From positions 1 through 11,585 of the forward strand of contig CALBTA010000500.1 of NCBI GenBank assembly GCA_937967755.1: a DNA stretch of 11,585 nucleotides. The letters run 5' to 3'. Below, one piece after another: positions 5,437 through 11,585 of the stretch. The stretch comes from an uncultured Planctomycetaceae bacterium. Lineage in GTDB: Bacteria > Planctomycetota > Planctomycetia > Pirellulales > Pirellulaceae. The notes below the pieces were generated by a model. The model was not told where the DNA came from, searched no databases, and worked only from the letters and a program-made list of their open reading frames with translations. Position numbers and translations under genes: made by a program. How positions within the stretch are numbered: the stretch's first letter is position 1; the number at the start of each line of letters is the position of its first letter.

Positions 5437-6759
5437 ATGCTCAGCCGCAGAAACTTGTTGCAAGCCGCAGCCACTGGTGCTGGCGCGGCCTTTGGTTCGA
5501 CCTTGTTACCGACCAATGCCCGCGCTGCAACGGCGGCCGCCAATGGTCAACCAAAGCGGATAATCTTCTTCCTGCAGAATCAGGGTTTTGATCCGGCGAC
5601 CTGTATCCCCAGCGACCTCCGCGAAAACGCGCCCCTTTCTGAAGTGAAGTTGCCCGAGCCGGTCGCCGCGCTCGAACCGTACAAGGACCGGATGAACATC
5701 GTTACCGGTTTGCACGGGCGGCACACCAGCCCTTCGCACAGTGCATTTTTCGGAGCGCTGGGCGGATACCGTGGTGGCATTGGAATTCCACCAGCCGCGG
5801 CGACGATCGATCACGTGATCAGTCAACTACTTCCGCAGACGATCTTGCCGCACCTCTGCATCGGCATGGACGCGCTGGAGAACATGATTTCACGGCCGAC
5901 GTTGGCGACGTTGTCGGCCTCGGGCGCGGGTAAGCCGCTGTTCATGCATTCGAACCCCAACGACCTCTACCAACTGTTGTTCGGCGGCATCGCCGAGGGC
6001 GACGTCAAGCGCCGCTACCAGGCCAGGTCGAAAATGTACAGCCGGATCGAACAACTTGCCTACCAAGGGGGAAAGTCGCTGCCGCGTGAGCAACGTGAAC
6101 TTTACGGCAACTTCGTCGACGGGTTCAGAGACATCAATGGGTTGCGAGAGCGCCTGGCCGATGTCTCCGATCACTTGAAAAAGTTCGCGCCCGCCTACGA
6201 CGAAAAATTCACCCAGCCAGAGTTCGAAACCGATTGGCATGACAGATTGCTCGACATCGGTATCGCCGCGCTCAAGGCGGGGCTGACGAACGTGCTAACC
6301 GTTGGCTCGGGGCGCGGCGAAATTTTCGGTGCCTGGAAGGGCCTCGGCATTACGGAAGCGGGCCACAACCTCGGTCACATGAAGCAGCCCGGCAACCCAA
6401 TCTGGATCAAGATTCGCCAATACAACTGCCAAATGCTGATCAAACTGATGCAGCAGTTGGAATCGATGCCCGAAGACGGCGGCACCATGATGGATAACAC
6501 GCTGATCGTTTACACCAGCAACAACGCCGACAAGCAGCACACCGGCGGCGAGAACTGGCCGTTCGTGCTGCTGGGCAATTGCAGCGGGAGAGTTCAGACG
6601 GGCAATTATCTGCACGTGGGCGGCAAGCGGCCGATCAATGCGTTGTACACTACATTGCTGCACGCCATCGGCGCTGGGCAAGACCGCTTCAACATGGATC
6701 ACAACACCGCTGGCACCCACGACGCGGCAGTTGGGCCGATCGAAGAATTGATGGCCTAA
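5437..6759 (+). CDS. Tat-exported DUF1552 family protein
   Basis: This 440-residue protein matches the usual length of DUF1552. The frame is open upstream to 5317, but the ATG at 5437 directly precedes the twin-arginine signal [14 protein letters not shown] (3-16). A hydrophobic stretch follows, with a probable cleavage after ARA (28-30), so the earlier start would bury the signal. The mature protein has [11 protein letters not shown] (44-54), an [15 protein letters not shown] segment ([20 protein letters not shown], 87-106), and near the C-terminus [20 protein letters not shown]. The last stretch resembles the metal-binding histidine region of DUF1501 and alkaline-phosphatase-superfamily folds. 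No reaction has been established for the family. It forms a two-gene unit with the cytochrome-like gene 107 bases downstream, a pairing that recurs in planctomycetes. Here DUF1552 comes first. The ribosome site is weak (GAGA). Confidence 0.85.
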   Translation: MLSRRNLLQAAATGAGAAFGSTLLPTNARAATAAANGQPKRIIFFLQNQGFDPATCIPSDLRENAPLSEVKLPEPVAALEPYKDRMNIVTGLHGRHTSPSHSAFFGALGGYRGGIGIPPAAATIDHVISQLLPQTILPHLCIGMDALENMISRPTLATLSASGAGKPLFMHSNPNDLYQLLFGGIAEGDVKRRYQARSKMYSRIEQLAYQGGKSLPREQRELYGNFVDGFRDINGLRERLADVSDHLKKFAPAYDEKFTQPEFETDWHDRLLDIGIAALKAGLTNVLTVGSGRGEIFGAWKGLGITEAGHNLGHMKQPGNPIWIKIRQYNCQMLIKLMQQLESMPEDGGTMMDNTLIVYTSNNADKQHTGGENWPFVLLGNCSGRVQTGNYLHVGGKRPINALYTTLLHAIGAGQDRFNMDHNTAGTHDAAVGPIEELMA

Positions 6760-6866
6760 CGTTTCATTGACAACTCGCTATTGGCTTGAGCCGCGAGGCG
6801 TTAGTCGTGGGTTTTTCACCATCGACCGGCGGCTATCGCCGTGCCGCTCACTTTGGATCCTGGGCC

Positions 6867-9227
6867 ATGCACCTAATAAAATTTGCCCTCAGTTTCTGCC
6901 TGCTTGTCACGGCGAGCCTGCAAATCAGCGCCGCCGAGACCACGCCAACTTTCAAAACGCTCGCCAAACCGTTTCTCGAAAACCATTGCCTCGACTGTCA
7001 CGGACTCGATACGCAAGAAGGCGATGTCGCGTTCGACGAGTTGGCTGGCGTAGATGCTGACAATGCTGAACTTTGGAAGCGAATTTGGGAACAGATCGCC
7101 CTCGGTGAGATGCCCCCCAAGGATGAAGACAGCCAGCCCGAGCCGTTGGACCGGCTGCGCGTCGCCAACTGGATTACCGGCGAACTGGCCCGGGCGATGA
7201 AAGACAAAGGGGGCTTCGCCGCGCACCTACACCCCGCCAAGGGCAACCACATCGATCACGACTTGCTGTTTGGCGAGATTCCAGCCGGGTTGGAACCGCC
7301 TTCCACGCCCGCCCGCATTTGGCGGATTCACCCGCAAGAACACCTGGTCCGCTTGAACGCGTTGATCAATCACGAACCAGACTTCGACCCCGCGAACCCC
7401 GGTGCGAGAACGCGCGGCGATCACATCCCGCCGAACCAAGAAGGGGAAGTGAAAGTTTACTACGGATTGGACCGCGTGATTGGTTGGGTAGGCGGTTCGG
7501 CAGCTTATGCGGCGGCTATCACCGGATTTCCGCCAATGCTGGCGACCGAGGACGTCCACGGTTTGCGAAGCTACCCGCATCTGTATTCGGTGAACGGGGC
7601 GGAGGCGACACAAATCGCTCGCCACGCCGAAGATATCCTGCGGTTCATGGCTTACGGACCTGACGCCGAGCCGTATCAGTTCGCCGACAACGTGAAGGAG
7701 ATCGACCAAAAATACAAGCACGAGAGCCTGCGCGGGTTGAGCCAAAGTTTGTTCTACAGCAAAGAGCCGAAACGCCCGATCACGCCGGTCTACGGCCTGA
7801 TGGCTGCCGATGGCGTTTCCGATGAGCACCTGACCGCGGCGGTCGAGTACCTGTTCGAAGCTCTCACCGGCCGGCCGCCGACTGACGAGGAAACGCGGGA
7901 ATATTTCACGATTGCCAAAGAGGCGATCAACGACCTGGGCAAGGAAGAGGGCGCATTGCTTGGCCTGACGCCGATCTTTCTGGACCAAGAAGCCTTGTTC
8001 CGTATGGAATTGGCGGAGGCGGGCACGTCTGACGACCACGGCCGCGTGATGTTGCAAGGCCAGGAACTGGCCCTGGCGATCAACGCCGCCTTCAGCTATT
8101 TGCCGCCGGACGAACATTTGAAGCAGGCCCTCGCCGAAGGACGATTGCAGTCCCGCGAAGACGTACGCCGCGAAGTCGAGCGGATCCTGGACGACGACAG
8201 CGTACGCAAGCCGCGCGTATTGCAATTCTTCCGCGAGTACTTCGATTACGACCGGGCCGGCGCGGTCTGCAAAGATTCTAAAGCCCTCGCAGCGGCGGGC
8301 GGCAACGCGCGAGAGTACTACCGTGCGATGCACGGCATGACCGCCAATACCGATCGCCTGGTCGAGTTGATTCTGGAGGAAGACAAAGACGTGTTGCTGC
8401 AATTGCTGACGACCGATCGCGTGGTGGTCGATCCGCGGATGGCCCACGATTACTTCGGCGAGTTCGTTGGCCGGCAAGCACAAACATCCCAGCCAAGCGA
8501 AGCGCCGCCCAAGAAAGGGCGATCGCCGCTGATTCGCCCCGCCACTTTGCCCAAAGGGCAGAATGTCAAAGTTCGCGTGGCCGAAGTCGTGCGTGGCGGA
8601 AAGATCCAACGGTTCCTTACAACGCTGCCCGATAGCCAACGCAAAGGCATCCTGACCCACCCAAGCTGGCTGGTGTCGCATTCCGACGCGATGGATAACC
8701 ACGCCATTTTGCGAGGCCGTTGGATCCGCGAACGCCTGCTCGGCGACGCCGTGCCCGATGTGCCGATCACCGTTGACGCGATGCTGCCCGACGAGCCGAA
8801 AGAAACTCTGCGACACCGAATGCGGGTAACACGTGAAAGTGAGTGTTGGCGGTGCCACCGAAAGATGGATCCTCTGGGCTTGCCGTTTGAGATGTACAAC
8901 CACCTTGGGCTGTACCGCAAGATTGAACACGGACAGCCGGTCGATACTTCGGGCGCGATCATCGACAGTGGCGATCCGGCGATTGACGGCCCGGTCGGCG
9001 ATGCGTTGCAGTTGATCGACAAGTTGGCACACAGCGAGCGGGTGAAGCAGGTCTTTGTCCGCCACGCCTTCCGGTTTTGGATTGGCCGCAATGAATCCAT
9101 CAATGACGCACCCGTCTTGCAAGACGCCTACCATGCGTACGAAGAAAGCGGAGGCAGCATGAACGCCCTGCTCGCTTCGCTGCTAACTTCCGACGCGTTC
9201 TTGTACCGGAAGGTGGAAGGTCGTTAG
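6867..9227 (+). CDS. Secreted cytochrome-like protein with DUF1592/1588/1585-like regions
   Basis: The frame is open from a TTG at 6786, but the ATG at 6867 begins a standard Sec signal peptide (MHLIKFALSFCLLVTASLQI then SAAE), so the 786-residue form is preferred. A planctomycete cytochrome-type haem site, CLDCH (C41, C44, H45), follows and ends near EMPP (81-84), the usual methionine position. Residues about 395-470 resemble DUF1592 (LAINAAFSYLPPDE, RREVERILDD). Residues about 590-690 resemble DUF1588, with ILTHPSWLVSHSDAMDNHAI and a second CxxCH, CWRCH (660-664). Residues about 710-780 resemble DUF1585 (FRFWIGRNES). The segment at about 115-300 (HPAKGNHIDHDLLFGEIPA and beyond) does not look like the canonical DUF1587/DUF1595 block and may define a subfamily. 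The role is unknown; periplasmic electron transfer linked to its DUF1552 neighbour is inferred. Confidence 0.85.
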   Translation: MHLIKFALSFCLLVTASLQISAAETTPTFKTLAKPFLENHCLDCHGLDTQEGDVAFDELAGVDADNAELWKRIWEQIALGEMPPKDEDSQPEPLDRLRVANWITGELARAMKDKGGFAAHLHPAKGNHIDHDLLFGEIPAGLEPPSTPARIWRIHPQEHLVRLNALINHEPDFDPANPGARTRGDHIPPNQEGEVKVYYGLDRVIGWVGGSAAYAAAITGFPPMLATEDVHGLRSYPHLYSVNGAEATQIARHAEDILRFMAYGPDAEPYQFADNVKEIDQKYKHESLRGLSQSLFYSKEPKRPITPVYGLMAADGVSDEHLTAAVEYLFEALTGRPPTDEETREYFTIAKEAINDLGKEEGALLGLTPIFLDQEALFRMELAEAGTSDDHGRVMLQGQELALAINAAFSYLPPDEHLKQALAEGRLQSREDVRREVERILDDDSVRKPRVLQFFREYFDYDRAGAVCKDSKALAAAGGNAREYYRAMHGMTANTDRLVELILEEDKDVLLQLLTTDRVVVDPRMAHDYFGEFVGRQAQTSQPSEAPPKKGRSPLIRPATLPKGQNVKVRVAEVVRGGKIQRFLTTLPDSQRKGILTHPSWLVSHSDAMDNHAILRGRWIRERLLGDAVPDVPITVDAMLPDEPKETLRHRMRVTRESECWRCHRKMDPLGLPFEMYNHLGLYRKIEHGQPVDTSGAIIDSGDPAIDGPVGDALQLIDKLAHSERVKQVFVRHAFRFWIGRNESINDAPVLQDAYHAYEESGGSMNALLASLLTSDAFLYRKVEGR

Positions 9228-9241
9228 CCTGCGAAGCGGCA

Positions 9242-10639
9242 CTACATCGGCGCGATCCTGCGCGAGCCTACATCAGTGGTCAGCAAGACATGCGCGTCGA
9301 AACTTGCGTGTAGCATCTCGCGTTTGATCTCTTGCGAAGTGGGGTCGTCCCACAGGTTGTTGAACTCATGCGGGTCGGATCGCATGTCGTACAGTTCGCC
9401 CAAGCCGTGCCCGTGGTAAACGGTCAGTTTGTGCTGCCCTGTGCGGTGCATCGTTGCATAAGTTCCGTCGCCGCCTGTGAAATGCGGATCCAGCGCGTCA
9501 AAGTACTCGCTACGGACGAATTCCCGGTGAACATCGGTGGGCGCTTCGCCGGTGAGGATCGGCAACAACGACTTGCCTTGGGCGTAATCTGGTTGCGGAA
9601 CGCCGGCGAGCTCTAAAATTGTCGCGGTCTTGTCGAGTAGTTCAACAAGCGCATCGCTTTGCACGTTCGCCCCGATCGTACCGGGCCACGAGAACACCAA
9701 AGGCACGCGGACCAGACCTTCGTAAAACCGGCACCCTTTTTCGAGCAGCCCGTGATCTCCGAGCGATTCGCCGTGGTCGCTGGTGAAGATGATCACCGTT
9801 TTCCGGCGCTGGCCAGTTTCCTCCAGGGCGTTCACGATGCGTGCAAGCTGATCGTCAATCAACGCGATCATGGCGTAGTATTTGGCCTGGATGAGCTTTG
9901 CATTTCGCGCATCGGGCGAAAGCACCTCGCCTTGAAAATCAATGCCTTCCAGCCGCGCCTGCTGATCCAAATCGCTTTCGCGGAAGTGCGGCCCCGGCAT
10001 CAACTGGGGATCGAACTTATCCAAGTACGCCCTAGGTGGAATGAACGGCGGGTGGGGATCGTAGATGTTGACCGACAGCAGCCACGGGCAGCCGCGCGGC
10101 CGACGGATGAACTCAATCGCCCGCTCCGACGCCCAAGTGGTTTGGTGCAACTCGGCTGGCACGCGGGCTTCGCTATTTCGCAGAGCGTCCAAGTCGCCGC
10201 CGCGCTCGCGTACCCACTCTGCGTAGTCGTGGCCGGCTTTCCAATCATCGCGGGGAGCGTGGCTGAATTTCCAGTAGGAGTACCCGTCGTCGATGCGCGG
10301 CTCGGTACGGCGGCCGGAACTTTGCAAGTGAAATTTTCCCACCAACCCGCATTCATAACCCGCTTCGGCGATCAGTTTGGTGATTACCGGCGGGAATGCG
10401 GGAAACGACTCGTTGCCGTTGCGGGTGTTGTGGACGCGGCTGGGGTACATGCCTGTCATGAAACTGGAGCGGCTCGGCGTGCAAATCGGGCTTTGGCAGT
10501 AAGCGTGCGTGAACGCCGTCCCGCCTTTCACCAGCGCATCAATCGCCGGGGTCTTCACGTGCGGGTTTCCCAGCGCCCCAATCGTATCGAAGCGCTGTTG
10601 ATCAGTGCAGTACCAGAGAATGTTTGGGCGGGCGTTCAT
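9242..10639 (-). CDS. Sulfatase (formylglycine-dependent, arylsulfatase-like)
   Basis: This 465-residue protein contains the sulfatase signature CTPSR (53-57) followed by SSFMTGMYPSR. C53 should be converted to formylglycine, the catalytic residue that cleaves sulfate esters. Other expected active-site residues are visible: TDQQR (12-16, metal site), GKFH (K102, H104), DPHPPF (D194, H196), TSDHGESLGDHG (D288, H289) and K301. The N-terminus MNARPNILWYCTD starts directly in the catalytic fold with no signal peptide. Most planctomycete sulfatases are exported, so this one is probably cytoplasmic; the substrate is unknown. Its ATG overlaps the stop of the oxidoreductase gene by four bases (ATGA), implying translational coupling. 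It converges on the cytochrome-like gene, with 14 bases between the stops. Confidence 0.92.
   Translation of the reverse strand: MNARPNILWYCTDQQRFDTIGALGNPHVKTPAIDALVKGGTAFTHAYCQSPICTPSRSSFMTGMYPSRVHNTRNGNESFPAFPPVITKLIAEAGYECGLVGKFHLQSSGRRTEPRIDDGYSYWKFSHAPRDDWKAGHDYAEWVRERGGDLDALRNSEARVPAELHQTTWASERAIEFIRRPRGCPWLLSVNIYDPHPPFIPPRAYLDKFDPQLMPGPHFRESDLDQQARLEGIDFQGEVLSPDARNAKLIQAKYYAMIALIDDQLARIVNALEETGQRRKTVIIFTSDHGESLGDHGLLEKGCRFYEGLVRVPLVFSWPGTIGANVQSDALVELLDKTATILELAGVPQPDYAQGKSLLPILTGEAPTDVHREFVRSEYFDALDPHFTGGDGTYATMHRTGQHKLTVYHGHGLGELYDMRSDPHEFNNLWDDPTSQEIKREMLHASFDAHVLLTTDVGSRRIAPM
10636..10639 (-). promoter_or_regulatory. ATGA stop-start overlap (translational coupling)
   Basis: On the minus strand the oxidoreductase stop TGA (10638-10636) shares two bases with the sulfatase ATG (10639-10637). 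Re-initiation by the same ribosomes is the usual consequence of this geometry and indicates one mRNA for both genes. An AAGGAAG-like site lies about 15 bases upstream, too far to be a strong independent signal. Confidence 0.85.
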
Positions 10640-11585
10640 GAACGACTGGAATCTTCCTTTTCAATCCGAATCACAACACCTTTGAAGGCTGGCGTTCTAC
10701 TTTGTGGATCAACCTGACGCGAGATCAGAACGTTGGCTTCGGGGTAGTACATCAGGGCGTTGCCGGGGCGGATCGCGTCGAACGGGCGGGCGAGGATGTT
10801 CGATAGCGATCCGGTGTCGCTGTGTACAGTGACCTGTTGGTCGTCGGTCAGGCCGAGGACCTCCATGTCGTTAGGGTGCAGCAAGATCACGTCGCGGCGA
10901 TCCTGCCCGCGGTAGACGTCGGTCTCTTCGTAAACCACCGTGTTGAACTGGCCTTCGCTGCGGACGGTCATCAACCGCAGTTCCCCAGCAGCGCCTTGAA
11001 GGGGAGGAACTGTATGCGTGTGCAAAACGGCCCTGCCGCTAGGCGTGGGAAAGCTGGGCTGATGGAATGTGCGGCCGGCGATTTGAAATTCGGCTTTGGT
11101 CTCTCCGATGTTTTCAATCGCCTCGAAGCCGGGAACGACTTTGGCGATCATCCGGCGGATAGAGTTGTGCTGTTGCATGTCGCGCCAGTCGATCAGAGCT
11201 TCCGATTCGGCGGACGGCACACGGAGAGTGCCTGCTACGTTGGCGGAAGGCGCGCGGAGATTGCCTGCTACTTTTTCACCCAACGTTGCGATGACTTCGA
11301 CCTCGCTGCGCGGACCTTCCAGGCGGCGCGGGCCGCCGTCGCTCAGCCGGACGTAGTTGAACATCGATTCCTGCGTGGTGGACTGTTGCTGCTCATCGCG
11401 GGCCAGCACAGGCAGGATGATTGTCTCGTCCGCCAGCCCGTGCGCGTGGCCTGTGTTCAGTGTCGTACTCATGAAGACCAGCGTTTCCAACCGCGACAAT
11501 GCTTCGTCGGCATAGGCAAGATCGGGGTTCGAGCCGTACAGGTTCCCGCCCAGGCAGAAGCCGAACTTCAGCTTTCGTTGATGGG
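10636..11585 (-). CDS. FdhF/YdeP-type molybdopterin oxidoreductase, C-terminal part (partial)
   Basis: The frame runs into the window from the right edge; about 316 C-terminal residues are visible of a protein usually near 700-800 long. It reads FGFCLGGNLYGSNPDLAYAD, then STTLNTGHAHGLADETIILP and NYVRLSDGG. The C-terminal molybdopterin-dinucleotide-binding domain contains EGQFNTVVYEETDVYRGQDR, HPNDMEVLGL, GNALMYYPEANVLISRQVDP and TPAFKGV. These match the formate-dehydrogenase-like YdeP group, whose physiological substrate is uncertain. The catalytic and cluster-binding N-terminal part is outside the window. Between GEK and SEALIDW the protein carries a tandem 11-residue repeat (VAGNLRAPSAN, VAGTLRVPSAE), encoded by palindromic DNA repeats at 11210-11271. 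Its stop overlaps the sulfatase start. Confidence 0.88.
   Translation of the reverse strand, partial: HQRKLKFGFCLGGNLYGSNPDLAYADEALSRLETLVFMSTTLNTGHAHGLADETIILPVLARDEQQQSTTQESMFNYVRLSDGGPRRLEGPRSEVEVIATLGEKVAGNLRAPSANVAGTLRVPSAESEALIDWRDMQQHNSIRRMIAKVVPGFEAIENIGETKAEFQIAGRTFHQPSFPTPSGRAVLHTHTVPPLQGAAGELRLMTVRSEGQFNTVVYEETDVYRGQDRRDVILLHPNDMEVLGLTDDQQVTVHSDTGSLSNILARPFDAIRPGNALMYYPEANVLISRQVDPQSRTPAFKGVVIRIEKEDSSRS
11210..11271 (-). repeat. Two tandem palindromic repeat copies inside a coding region
   Basis: Two 29-bp copies (11210-11238 and 11243-11271) lie 33 bases apart and differ at four positions. The 33-base period keeps the reading frame, so the gene encodes an 11-residue tandem repeat. 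The first copy contains GGCAC and GTGCC arms around a 7-base loop; in the second copy the arms have mutated. On the minus strand the core GGCACTCTCCGTGTGCC resembles GCACTCCGTGTGCC at 3878-3891, differing by a two-base gap, so both may belong to one dispersed family. Confidence 0.85.

Noticed and set aside
6786..6866. A TTG start and 27-residue extension for the cytochrome-like protein
   Set aside because: It would place the Sec signal peptide internally; the ATG at 6867 gives a normal signal peptide.
7227..9134. A 635-codon open frame on the minus strand
   Set aside because: It lies wholly antisense to the cytochrome-like gene, whose motifs and signal peptide are clear. It has no recognisable domain and arises from the codon bias of G+C-rich coding DNA.
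9659..10717. A 352-codon open frame on the plus strand
   Set aside because: It is antisense to the sulfatase, whose active-site residues are all in place, and it shows no protein motif or ribosome site.

Overview
The window looks like chromosomal DNA of a planctomycete, most likely of the Pirellulales type. This is inferred from gene content, not from a marker gene. The evidence is a DUF1552 protein next to a large CxxCH protein with DUF1592/1588/1585-like regions, a Tat-exported DUF3500-like protein, a formylglycine-type sulfatase, a small membrane protein opening with an RFSLRF motif, and short palindromic repeats built on TGGCCTTCGGCCA.

Layout. Positions 3-191 hold the 3' end of an unidentified gene. 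Positions 192-786 have no intact gene. They hold the decayed 3' end of an IS200/REP-associated (Y1, HUH-type) transposase, flanked on both sides by inverted copies of an ~85-bp double-hairpin element, so it looks like a collapsed REPtron. Next come a Tat-exported DUF3500-like protein (787-1803), a three-helix small membrane protein (1869-2126), a PilZ-like protein (2299-2682), a convergent small conserved protein (2694-2933, minus) and a hemolysin-III/PAQR membrane protein (3173-3868). A convergent intergenic region with nested inverted repeats (3885-3980) follows. Beyond it is a 2x[4Fe-4S] ferredoxin-like protein with a long N-terminal domain (4001-5101, minus). A 335-bp divergent intergenic region then leads into a two-gene unit: DUF1552 (5437-6759) and a secreted cytochrome-like protein (6867-9227). 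On the minus strand the right end holds a translationally coupled pair: an FdhF/YdeP-type molybdopterin oxidoreductase (10636-11585, cut by the window edge) and a leaderless sulfatase (9242-10639).

How the genes may work together. The DUF1552 and cytochrome-like genes are a recurrent exported pair in this phylum, with unknown biochemistry. The oxidoreductase and sulfatase share an ATGA overlap and so are co-translated, although no known pathway joins them. The remaining genes look like separate transcription units, several of them converging.

I see no tRNA, rRNA, CRISPR array, integrase or complete insertion sequence, and no obvious defence or biosynthetic system. The most noteworthy structures are the REPtron relic and two tandem palindromic-repeat copies carried in frame inside the oxidoreductase gene.
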